A DNA stretch of 64,000 bases from Bretschneidera sinensis (taxonomy: Eukaryota > Streptophyta > Magnoliopsida > Brassicales > Akaniaceae), in assembly GCA_023935145.1 (NCBI GenBank), contig CM043701.1, forward strand, positions 75,080,817 to 75,144,816. The letters run 5' to 3'. A program made the translations under genes and the position numbers. This document shows, one piece after another, positions 1-9,755 of this stretch. The number at the start of each line of letters is the position of its first letter. The stretch's first letter is position 1. The notes below the pieces were generated by a model. It had not been told where the DNA came from, did not search any database, and worked only from the letters and a program-made list of their open reading frames with translations.

Positions 1-1020
1 TAATTCAATTGTATCTTATAGGGATAAGGTTTTTTTGAGCTCTTTCTGGAAGCAGTTGTTCAAGTTCAGTGGCAGTTCTCTTAACTTTAGTTCTGCTTAC
101 CATCCCCAATCAGATGGACAAACTGAAATGCTTAACACATGTATTGAGCATTACTTAAAAGCCTTCACTCAAGATAAACCACAGCTATGGCTCCAACTAG
201 TTCCCTGGGCAAAATATTCATACAACACCTCCTACCATTCCGCAATTAGAATGACCCCATTCAAAGCTTTGTATGGCAAGGAACCTCATGTCATTCAAAG
301 ATATGTACCTGGATCATCTAACATTGAAGCTGTTGACAGTGAACTACTCAGTAAAGATGAGCTTCTCCAACTCCTCACAACACACATCTTTCAAGCTCAA
401 TCCAGAATGAAGTCCTTAGCAGATACCAAAAGACAGGACAAGGTGCTTCCACAAGGAAGTTTGGTGTTAATCAAGTTGCAACCTTACAAACAACAATCCC
501 CAGCTTTGAGACTCAAATCTAAAGTTTAAGCAAGAGGTATTATGGGCCATTTCAAGTGATAGAAAGAATTGGTCCAGTAGCTTATAAGCTGGCCTTACCA
601 CCTACTTTCAATATTTATAATGTCTTCCATATATCCTTACTTAAACTTTTCCAAGGCAAACCACCTGAAACACCACTGTCCTTGCTTGACTTGAGCAATA
701 ACAACAAACCAGTTCCCACCCCTTTAGCAATACTAGACTAGAGAAACATTTGGCACCACAACAAGCTAGTTCCATTCCACAAGTACTTGTTCAGTGGAAA
801 GGGTTGCCACATGAGGAAACATCTTGGGAAGACCTTACTGTGGTCCAGACCCCTCCTGCAGGCTCATGACCTTGAGGACAAGGTCAGTTTAATGAAGGAG
901 TAGCTAATGATAGCTACACAAATCAAGAGACAAGGGCAGTAGAACAACAAGGCAGAGAAGTAGAACTGGAACAGAAAGATGTAAAAGCTGAGTTAGAACA
1001 GCAAGGCAGCAACAAGTGTT
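1..1020 (+). pseudogene. Ty3/gypsy chromovirus integrase C-terminus plus chromodomain, broken
   Basis: From 35 an open frame encodes the second half of an integrase core, with the motif YHPQSDGQTEMLN followed by the conserved MTPFKALYG. The frame breaks near 528. It resumes one phase over as YYGPFQVIERIGPVAYKL and NVFHISLLK, the usual integrase C-terminal region. After another break near 740 a chromodomain core reads VQWKGLPHEETSWEDL at about 780-836, then a Gln/Glu-rich tail runs to about 1020. A chromodomain after integrase marks a chromovirus. The element enters from the left edge, so gag, protease, RT and the integrase start lie outside the window. At least two frameshifts make it non-coding. 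Confidence 0.88.
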
Positions 1021-1677
1021 AAAGAGATGCCAAAGAACAAGGCAAGCTCCTCAAAGGCTACAATACACTTAAAGGAGCTAGCAAACAGATGGGGAAAGTT
1101 AGTAAGACAGTTAGGGGGAGTTTGGGAAAGCTTTAGCCCATAGAAAAACAGCTGGTGGGAATAAATTTGATAGCTTTTCCTAAAATTACTGTTTGGTAAA
1201 ATTTTACTACTACAACTTTTCCGAAAATAGGAAAAGCTAAACATCCCTTTTCTTAGAAGCAATGGTGGGGGAGCTTTCAAAATGTGCTTGACCGAGTAGC
1301 TCCTAAAGTTTTAATGAATTTTATGTAAAACCGAAATTTCCCTTACCAAAGTTCCCCATTTCTCTTTGTTGAAACTTGAAACGACGAGCTCGGCCATGGA
1401 AATGGCACTTGGAAGAAGCGGCCAAAGAAAACAAACAAAGATTGTAGATATTTTTTATTTTATTATTAAGTAAAAAATGATTTTATTAATATAAAGTTGC
1501 TAATTATTATTAGCTAATGAATAATTTCATTTTTGTTGTTAATAAAGAATACCTCATTAGTTAATAAAATAATTCATTAAAACTATATATCTTTGAACCA
1601 TGTCTATTTTGGTAATTTTATAATTTCATAGCACCATTAAGATTACTATTACCAAACATTATTATTAATCACAACAA

Positions 1678-1752
1678 TTTCACAGTGTTTTTGCAAGACA
1701 GTTTACCAAACGCTGCACTTTCACAGTGTTTTTGCAAGACAGTTTACCAAAC
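1678..1752. repeat. direct repeat of a 34-bp segment
   Basis: A 34-bp segment containing CACAGTGTTTTTGCAAGACA occurs at 1678-1711 and again at 1719-1752, separated by 7 bp. Related shorter echoes (CACAGTACTTTTGGTACCA) follow to about 1815. Confidence 0.8.
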
Positions 1753-1823
1753 TCTTGGCAGCAACACTTCTCATAGTTCTTTTGGTACCAGCACTCTCAC
1801 AGTACTTTTGGTACCATCGCAAC

Positions 1824-1961
1824 TACAGCACAGTACTCCCAAATGCACCCTTAGAGACAGCTGACAAAGATGTTGGTTGTTAGCTTAACTGATACAGCAC
1901 AGTACTCCCAAACGCACCCTTAGAGATAGCTGACAAAGCTGTTGGTTGTTAGCTTAACTGA
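1824..1961. repeat. 69-bp tandem duplication
   Basis: Two adjacent 69-bp units, 1824-1892 and 1893-1961, differ at only a few positions. Both contain TACAGCACAGTACTCCCAAA and end in TTAGCTTAACTGA. The duplication lies just upstream of the TATA box and so in the presumed U3 of the LTR. Confidence 0.85.
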
Positions 1962-2009
1962 TTTGCTATTATGTTCACTACAATTAGTAGTTAGTTTGAT
2001 TTGTTGCAG

Positions 2010-2017
2010 TATAAATA
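2010..2017 (+). promoter_or_regulatory. TATA box of the presumed LTR promoter
   Basis: TATAAATA is followed about 30 bp downstream by a CA-containing start region and a long pyrimidine-rich leader. This fits transcription starting inside the LTR on the plus strand. Confidence 0.45.
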
Positions 2018-2305
2018 CTCAACATTGCTCCATTGTAGAGTAATGATGAAAGTACTCTTTTTCTCTCGAATTTCCTCCTTTCTCTCTTAATTTCCTCTCC
2101 CTTTCTCTTAACTTCTATCTTCTTCTCCCTCTGAGATCTCCTACTTTCTGTTTTTCTCTCCCTTTACTGTTCTGACCAAAATCTTTGATATAAGAACTTT
2201 ATAATAGAGACGTCATTCTCTGTAGGCAAAGTTATCATTTACAATTGATTTGAGCTAAGAGTGCATGATGAAGGTAAGGACTAAGGAGAAGCACAAAGCT
2301 TACAT

Positions 2306-2889
2306 TTAGAAAGCCTAGGGTGCAACTTGGGCAAGCTAGCCAGGCCCAACCCGGACTTTGGGCAAGCTAGGTTGGGTTGGGTTAGGGTTGAAAATTTCCA
2401 ACCCGAATTAAGGTTGGGTTAGGGTTGAAAATTTCCAACCCGAATTAAGCTTGGGTTGGATTACAGTTGAATTTTTTGCAACCTTAGCCCAGCCTGTAAC
2501 CCATTAACTCGAATTTAATTATGTAACCAATACTATTAGCTAGTGATTTAATTTATGTATGATATTTGGACATTTGAAATTTGAATTTCTGAGAGACATT
2601 AAAATTTGAATAATTTAATGTGATGCTTTTAAATTCTTTTTGTAATATTTAGCATATGAAATGAAAAAATAAACTTCAATAATCTAATTCGAACCAATTC
2701 AACCCAACCTCTTTAAGCCTATTTTGATTTCACAAGCCAACCCGAGCCCAACCCAAATTTCATGGGTTGGGTTAGGGTTGAGATTTATGTAACCCGTGGG
2801 TTAGGTTAAGGTTAAAAATAATATGTCATGGTTGGACTAGGGTTGACCTATAACCCGACCCAACCCAACCCATGCACACCCTTAGAAAG
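2306..2889. mobile_element. hAT-type MITE with 8-bp TSD
   Basis: The flanks carry the same 8-mer TTAGAAAG at 2306-2313 and 2882-2889. The 568-bp element between them (2314-2881) starts CCTAGGGTGCA and ends GCACACCC, so its ends are roughly inverted. Runs of GGGTTGGGTT near the left end face AACCCGACCCAACCC near the right end, giving a long imperfect hairpin. There is no coding capacity. The 8-bp TSD and TAGGGTG/CACCC ends fit the hAT superfamily. The outermost bases are not perfectly inverted, so the exact ends may be off by a few bases. Confidence 0.65.
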
Positions 2890-3871
2890 AGTGATATTAG
2901 CACACGTGGCAAGATTATTTTGTGAAACTCCACAAATAGTGCCTAACTTGGTAGTGTAAGCTTAGAACCAATTGAAGCAAACGTTCTATGGGCCGAATCT
3001 CCACAAATAGTCACATATGACATAATTGGAAAAGGTAATTTAAGAAATATCATGGTACAACAGATAAGGGCCATAAAGTTATGAACACTTACAAACTTCA
3101 GATTATGGATTTGTATAACTTAACCAATGAGAAATTTAGAGCAATAATTCTAATCTACTTATCTTCTCGAAGAATAAAAGAATCACACTCCTAAGCAAGC
3201 TGCTGATAGTTTACCACCTACAACCTAACCCTTTAACCAAAAGCTTGAAGCAAAAGGTGACTTTTAAGAGTGTTATGGTGTAGGTTAGGAAGTGAAAACA
3301 GTAGCTCTAGAACAGATTAAAGGTAAAATTCTGATTTAGGTTGAAGCTCAAACAAGATAATAGAGTTTAGGATTGAAAGCTGAGGGTTGCTTACAATAAG
3401 TATGAAAGGACTATTTATACTAGGATTATCACAGACCTTAAATCCCTATCCTTGATTAAAAATAAGTCCCAACTAACCCTAGCCATCCATGTTCACTAAA
3501 AGTCACATGCTAGTCAAATGATTATTAATAAAAGCTTAAAATATGGACAGAATAAAAGCTTAAAACATAATTTCTGTCCATAAACTAAATAAAACAAGAG
3601 AAACAAGAAAACATATTAAAAAATTAAATAAGCCAGCTTCTTATATGCTCCTGCATCATGTTTAAAGCAAATGTTCAAGACACCTTTTTAAATTTCTTGT
3701 TAGGGAAGATTACGCTTTTGCCAGCAGATTTCAACGCTCAAGATTCAGGAAGCCTACTTGCTGCTAGAAGGAGTGCATTTTCATAAGTTGCTACATGGAG
3801 TATACCAACACCTCTAAGATTCCAAAATTTTTGCCTAACGGCTGATCAGTCCTACTTATTTGTTGTTAACA
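2890..3871. other. non-coding, no feature recognised
   Basis: About 1 kb of AT-rich DNA without a credible ORF, repeat or element end. It lies between the hAT MITE and the LINE fragment. If the remaining NAA35 exons lie beyond the left edge, this would be intron sequence. I searched the minus strand for the next NAA35 exon, especially at 3640-3870, and found none. Confidence 0.4.
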
Positions 3872-4350
3872 CAAACTAACTAGTTGTTATTAGGTGCCAT
3901 ATTTGAAAAGGTTGTGTTGAGTCCGTGTTTCATCTTTTAGTTGAGTGTTCTTTGGCTAAAAGCTTGTGGGAGATGGCTTATAGCGTTTTGGGTATTTCTT
4001 GGGTGGTTGTCAGTACCATAAAAGATGAAATGTGGGCTTGGAGTGGTATACGTGCTTCTAAGGAGCTAAAAAAGGTTTTTGCTTTGATTCCTCTCTCTAT
4101 TTTTTGGCTTGTGTGGAAGGAGAGAAATAGAAGGGCTTTTGATGGCAAAGAGAGACCTATAGAAGTGATTAGAGATAAATGGTTTAATACCCTTAGTTTT
4201 TGGTTCAAGAGGAATTTTTGTGTGAATGTTGAAGATCTTTTAGATTTGGTGGAGCTACTTGCATGTAGATAACTTTTGTGCAGGTTGCACCCTTGGTGAT
4301 TTTTTATTTATAAATTTCTACTTTTAAAAAGAAAAAATGCAAACTAACTA
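3872..4350 (+). mobile_element. 5'-truncated LINE (L1-type) with 11-bp TSD
   Basis: An 11-bp duplication CAAACTAACTA brackets the insertion at 3872-3882 and 4340-4350. Between them is a short LINE 3' end: C-terminal coding sequence, a short 3' UTR and an A-rich tail (AAAAAGAAAAAA, near 4326-4337). 5' truncation, an A tail and a TSD of this size are the signature of target-primed reverse transcription. The insert is about 455 bp, so it arrived dead. Confidence 0.85.
3910..4272 (+). pseudogene. LINE ORF2 C-terminal zinc-binding (zf-RVT) domain fragment
   Basis: The frame reads CVESVFHLLVEC, a Cys-x6-His-x4-Cys arrangement typical of the zinc-binding domain after plant LINE reverse transcriptases. 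It continues with LWEMAYSVLGISWV, then FWLVWKERNRRAF, a stock motif of these proteins, and stops at 4272. Only the last ~120 residues exist because the copy is 5' truncated. There is no start codon of its own; it is a relic. Confidence 0.85.
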
Positions 4351-4452
4351 CCACTGTTGTTCAATCTAATATAGCTCAATCTCAACCCTTTCTAACCATT
4401 CAATGTAGAGAATAGGAAAGAAAAAAATATGTTTGGCCCATCAGATAATTAC

Positions 4453-7400
4453 CCTCTAATACCCTTCTTTTTGATGATGGAGCTCTGCAAGCACGCAATT
4501 GACGACAGATTGTTTCTTCGACAGCATTTAACATCAATAAGCACTTGTCATCTCCATCCCCACTCAAAGGAAGGCCATATATCATTGTAAAAAGATCCTC
4601 TTCCTGTCAACGAAACAAATATGATAAAAGCTGAATTTGTACTTTAAATGAAAATAATATTAATAATACAAAACAAGGCAAAAATTTGCACGATATTATA
4701 CTAAGCTGCCTTGCAACCAGGATATGAATATTATTTCACATCAAGAACAGCTATTCACACAAGTATTCTATATCTTTTTCTTTTCTTTTTTCTTTTTTTC
4801 TTTTCACTTTTCGTTTTTCAGCTTTCTTTCCGCTTTCCCTTCAAATCAGGGAAACTGTTATATCAGATAAAACCAACATTGCTTCGGTTCTGAGAAGCAA
4901 CAAAATGTCATAATTAAACCCAAATTCTTAATCTTTAAACTGTAAGTCATTATGGATGTGTAGAGCAAAAAAACTAATTTCAAAATGAAGAGAAATTAAA
5001 TCCCTGAATTTGTTCCTATAAGAAAAATAGATGCAAAAAGAGCCGTTGAATACTTTACTTCATGTGTACGTGCATATGAAACAACCGAAAGAACTTCCTT
5101 GCATGTTCCGCGTATGACTCTGCAATAAGAATGCAATAAGGCATGTGAAGATGTCCTATCAGGCCTCAGAAGATAGATGCACGAAAAGACAGTTTGTGCC
5201 AATGAATGACCCTTGTGCCATGTTGCCTGCCATGAAAGACTACAATTTAGATGTAACAGACCAAAACAATTGATCGCAACAGGACCTACTGTGCATATAA
5301 GGCAAAACACAAGACACATGCACGCAATTATATATGCATGTGTAACCAGATATGCATACAGCTTACAATATTTTCTTTATCAAAAAAGTGTAGGCAATAA
5401 AATAAACAGTTCGAATTTTTCTTGAGATGAGAAATATAAAATATGATGTCTAACTAAATCTCATCGAAGTTTATTTATCATAGGAAATTTATATTTACCT
5501 CGCACGCTAGAAGATGGTCCATGATGTCAATAGTGTATTGAACATCAATAGTTGTGTCTAAGCTTATAGGAACTGGAGCAGCACCATTTTCGATAGCTTC
5601 ATCAGTGGAATAATATCTACAAATAATACCTGAATCCATCTTTGGGTCCATAATCTAGTAAGGATATAAACAAAAAATAAATAAAAAAGATCAAACTCAA
5701 ATGATGAAATATCAATTCCCGATAAGGGAAGACAAATAAAATAAAGCACAAAACATATTGCAAGTGATAATAGTCATATTGTGCATGTTTCACATTTAAG
5801 ACTACGCATGGCAATTTAGAATTGCAGCCTTTCAAAAACGTCTAATAGAAAAATATGTAGAAAAGAAGGGTTAATAGAAAATCATAAATTTCATTTGGAT
5901 TACAAAAAGGTATGTAATCCAGAAATGCAAAAACTAGGGCATGAAAGCAAGGATTCTTCTTCAAGCAGAAAGGGGAAAAGATTGCAAGGGCTACGTCAAA
6001 CAAAAAACATTTTTTTTTAATGATGCTACTAAATGCAGCCTGCATCAACCAATAAAACAACACTCCCTTTCCTACCAAAAAGTAGAAAGGAAGAATAATC
6101 TTTTAAGCATATTTATCAAAGATGCCAAGGGGGATAACCCCAGCACTAAGCAAATTACTTATAATCAAGATGTACAATACCTCTAAAGCAGACATGGCAG
6201 CAAAAAGATTGAAATTATCTCCATGAATGAGATCACCATCTTGAAGATCTGCAGCAAAAATTACGAAGAGAATGTTGAATTAGCAAGGAAAATACTAGAG
6301 TAGCCTCAGGTCACTAAATCCTAAAAAATTCACCCTATGAACCTACAAAAAATTATGGAAAAAGGCCATACTTTTATGTAGATGTGGACATTAACCAGAG
6401 GCAAAGCCACATTATACTTTGGGGAACCATGTCCCCCCACGTTTTAAAATATTTTTTAACCTTCTAAATATATTTGGCCCGTATAATAATATTACATATA
6501 TTATATGTTTCTTTTTTGTTGATAAGATAATATACTTGGGCCCCTCAAAAAAACTTGCCACAACCACCACCCCCCCAAAAAAAGTCCTTAGCTTATGTCT
6601 ATTTTTTTAGCCATTTAGTGTGTTTTGGTTTGCATGATTTTCATGCATTGGTATCTATTATCATTCGGTTTACTTGAATTTTGTGAAATTAATGAATATA
6701 TACAGTGTGGTTATCTCAATCGATTTTATTTGATCATGAATGTCCAGCTTGGCTCGTGAATCAAAATTGGTTTAGGTTTTTTCTTTTTTATATATATGGC
6801 ACCAATGGGGTGCAACTCAATTACAAAAACTATCTCATAGATAGTAGATCCAAAAAAATTTAATAGATAATTCTCATTAACAAAGTAAGTACCCTTGAAC
6901 ACGATTCATCTTTAATCGACTCAAAAGACCTTTTCTCACCATCAAAAACTTCTTATTTCTTTAATTCCAAACTAACCAAAAGTAGAGAGGGAGATCAAAG
7001 GATTGTTTAGGGGTTAATTGAAAATGTTTGGTAAAAATGATGAACTATGTGATAATGTTTACCTGATGTATTGATAGATAGTTTTCATTGACTTTCGCTT
7101 CATATTACTACCCTTCAAACTTAGGTGAACTATGAACAAACCTAAAACTATTGATACCTTCTTCAAGTGAAAACTGGATACACATTCGTATACTCCTTTA
7201 GATTGTAAAATTCTCATATGAACAAATTCACTTTTGAAGTTTTGATTTATTAGACGCTTCTCAAATATGCAATTCTGTCATGAAACTATAATATTATTCG
7301 GCCTCTCCCCAAATTAAAGTTCCTGCCTCCGCCCTGACATTAACAATTTCAATAGGACAGAAAAAAGAGGAACTCGCTCACCTGAATAATTGTACAAGAT

Positions 7401-8124
7401 AAGAATTCACTTAATGCTGATGTTTAATGGAGTACCAAACACCCCAATATAAAGTAAATTTCTTTACTACCCTACTCTGCAAACCAAATAAGAGCTCCTA
7501 AAGTTCTAACACACTCATCCAAATAACTGGAGATATTTAATTGAGCCTACTCTTTAGCTCTTCACTGTTCGTAAAATAAAGTAAAAGAAAGGCTTCCGTT
7601 TCCCCCTCCTTTTTTTCTATTTCTTTCTCCCTTACTCCATGGTTTCTCAGCAACGAAACATAGCATAGCATCAACGTCCCAATTATTTTCACAATAACCC
7701 TCAGATCTTCATTGAACAAACAAATGCAAAACCTTCACCCTCGTTAGCAACACAGTGCAAGGGAAAAGGATCACCAAAGCTAGAGAAAACTACAGACTTC
7801 CAATAATATAACGTAACAAAAATGCTCAGCTTACCAGTCTTGACTTAAATTATTTCCAAGTACCAAAGAAACACACTAAAACAAAGATTCAAAATTTTCA
7901 ATTTCCTTTTTGTTGCCTTTTAACTTCCTCAGCAACCAAACCAAAGTAAACAAGACAGTTATCGAAATATGGATTTAAATTACGGTAAAATGAGTGAAAA
8001 GTCTACCTTTGCAAGCGGCTGCGAGGAGAGCTGAGACGTCAGCCCATACAGAGCCCTCGCCGGAAGGAATGGAGTGCTTAGGTCCGTGACGGTCCATTGC
8101 TTCCTCTGTGCACTTCTCGGCCAT
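4453..8124 (-). CDS. NAA35: NAA35/MAK10, NatC auxiliary subunit, exons 1-5 only (partial gene)
   Basis: NatC acetylates N-termini of nascent proteins at the ribosome; NAA35 (Mak10) is its large auxiliary subunit. Exons read on the minus strand: 8124-8007, 6248-6181, 5654-5499, 5226-5059 and 4603-4453. Every intron is GT-AG and all phases agree: exon 1 ends one base into a codon, and junctions 2/3, 3/4 and 4/5 are phase 0. The product has AAMSALEIMDPKMDSG across exons 2/3, matching the family's diagnostic MDPKMD motif, then DHLLACE followed by ATWHKGHSLAQTVFSCIYLL, and DLFTMIYGLPLSGDGDDK in exon 5. Start chosen at 8124 (MAEKC); an in-frame ATG at 8172 is the alternative. About 220 residues are encoded against roughly 700 for the family. 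No later exon is visible, so the gene either continues beyond the left edge or is truncated. The reading frame of the exons seen is intact. Confidence 0.9.
6388..7344. mobile_element. non-autonomous hAT element in NAA35 intron 1
   Basis: The 8-mer ACATTAAC flanks the element at 6388-6395 and 7337-7344. The 941-bp insert (6396-7336) begins CAGAGGCAAAGCC and ends GGCTTCC-like sequence closing with CCGCCCTG, so the inverted complement CAGGGCGGAGGCAG resembles the left end. CA...TG ends plus an 8-bp TSD fit hAT. It encodes no transposase. Its location wholly inside intron 1 explains much of that intron's length (about 1.76 kb). Confidence 0.75.
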
Positions 8125-8345
8125 TGTCGTTCTCAGTACTTTGGGTTCCAAGTCTTTGAAAAGAAGAGTCAATAAGGCCTTCGCGTGATTATGCTATTGC
8201 TTCCCTTTAGCTCTGCTTAGCTTTGCCTTCTTCTATTCAAGCGCATGCGCTGATTAGAGGGTTTAGGGCATTACTCGGGTTGGGTCTATCGTCATCGTCG
8301 GTACTGATTTAATACCCCTTAAATCCATTTAAAATAAAATATTTT
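8125..8345 (-). promoter_or_regulatory. upstream region of NAA35 with telo-box-like motif
   Basis: Reading toward the gene there is CCCTAAACCCT (8258-8268), resembling the telo-box found in plant promoters of growth and translation genes. Next to it is a perfect 12-bp palindrome AGCGCATGCGCT (8240-8251). A CT-rich leader follows. No clear TATA box was seen, which is common for housekeeping genes. Function is inferred from position only. Confidence 0.4.
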
Positions 8346-9335
8346 GAACTGCTTTGGCCTCCTTTGGAAAAAAAAAAAAAATTGTTTTAATCTCTCTTTC
8401 CGGAGAGTCCCAAAAAAACAACTTTTAAATGGTATCAATCGACACCTAAATCAACACAAAGAACACTAGGATGGATATAGGTGGCAATTGCAAAGATTAG
8501 ATTGGGTTAATTAGTTCGAGTTGGCTAATTTCGTTAATTCTTATCGTTTGTTTTGTTTAAATGAATTGTACGATTTTTATGGAATTCAATTGAATTTTAT
8601 AGGTTATTGTGTTTGGTTTACTAATTAAGTATTGAGTTTATTTAAAAATGAACTGACTTCATGTTTGGTTTAATAACAAAATGTGTATAATTCATTTACA
8701 AATGAATTCTAGTGGAATTGAGTAAGTTTTATATAAATTCTATCAAAATTGATAGAATTTGCAAATGAACTCTACACATGAGCCTCGGTAAACTTAAAAG
8801 GACAAAAGTATCTTTCCCTATTACTCTATTTCTAGGATCTTTCTTTTTCTCTATAGGAGTCTCTTGCGCTTCTAGAACAAAATCTTTTACGCTTCTCCAT
8901 ATCTATTTAGTAGGGATCTCGTTCTCTTAGTGTCGATGACTTCAAACATCACTCTATTCCCTCAATCATCTCTGCTTCACTCAAAGAAAACAGAAAGTCA
9001 CTCCATCAATCATCAATCAACTCTCGTATCTCTAGTACAATATCATCTCTCCTTCACTTTATTCCCTCTACTAACATCACTATAAAAAGTATGTTAAGCA
9101 ATTAAGCAAATTATCTGTTATTCATAGGAATTATTTGAGTTGATATCTTTTATTTTGGAGTGATTAACATATGAAATTAGGCATTGGTCTAGGATACAGC
9201 TTCTTAATAAAATCAGGCAATAAAGAAGGCGGCAATTGCATGTAGAAAGTAATGAAGGGAGTCACATCGAGATAATGGTGGAGATTAGCGAAGTCCAATC
9301 TCGACAACCACAATAAGTTGCATATTGTGGAAATG
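8346..9335. other. intergenic, AT-rich, no gene recognised
   Basis: Contains an A-run at about 8370-8382 and an AT-rich block (8460-8790) rich in ATTCAATT/AATTGAAT-type words that may be an old non-autonomous element. No TSD or inverted ends were found. Nothing coding was seen. Confidence 0.35.
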
Positions 9336-9755
9336 TCGGGGGCTTGGGAGCCCTCGAGCAGTTCAAGAACTCTGCAAATTGGTAAAGGATGAAGGACCTA
9401 GCACCAAGTTATTTAGGAGAAATTTGAGAGGATCAAAAGAATATGTAGGTTTCATAATGCATTTATTGTTGATTGTGTTGGGAAAATAGAAGGATTAGCT
9501 TTGAATTGTAGAGGAAACCAGATGGTCAGTTTTGTTAGTTTCTCAAAGTCACATATTGATGTTAGAATAGAGGATGATGAGAAGCAAGGGAGATTAACTA
9601 GTTTTTATAAGCATTAGAGGTAGATATGAGAGTGGAATCAGAGAGACTAATGAACATGATGGTTGCATAATCTTATTTTCCTTGAATATGTGTTAAGGAC
9701 TTCAATGAGATCATTTATGGAAGAGAAAATAGTGGAAAATGGGAAAGAGCGAAAC
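9336..9755 (+). pseudogene. LINE ORF2 endonuclease N-terminal fragment
   Basis: The reading frame gives GLGSPRAVQELCKLV at about 9350-9394, the start of the endonuclease/exonuclease/phosphatase domain of plant L1-type ORF2. After small frameshifts it gives FIVDCVGKIEGLAL and SFVSFSKSHIDVRIEDDEK, matching the middle of the same domain, and ends near the region where GDFNEI would be expected. Catalytic residues cannot be followed because the frame is broken several times. No reverse transcriptase follows; the homology stops near 9755. Confidence 0.7.

Larger units (their letters stand above)
1100..2270 (+). repeat. probable 3' LTR region of the left-edge gypsy element, with other inserted repeat DNA
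   Basis: This gene-free stretch follows the chromovirus coding tail. It holds a TATA box, a pyrimidine-rich leader after it (about 2040-2160) and two duplications listed separately, as expected for LTR promoter DNA. The AT-rich part at about 1440-1680 may be an inserted MITE. I could not fix the LTR termini because the 5' LTR lies outside the window. The assignment rests on position and layout, not on an LTR match. Confidence 0.4.

Noticed and set aside
2340..2850. Interstitial telomere-like GGGTTAGGGTT and GGGTTGGG runs
   Set aside because: The runs sit symmetrically inside an element with an 8-bp TSD and are interspersed with GGGTTGGG and AAAATTTCCAACCC words, so they are MITE sequence and not plant telomere repeat (TTTAGGG)n.
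3640..3870. Possible further NAA35 exon on the minus strand
   Set aside because: All three frames have stops or no match to the family after the exon 5 end, and no splice sites flank a usable frame.
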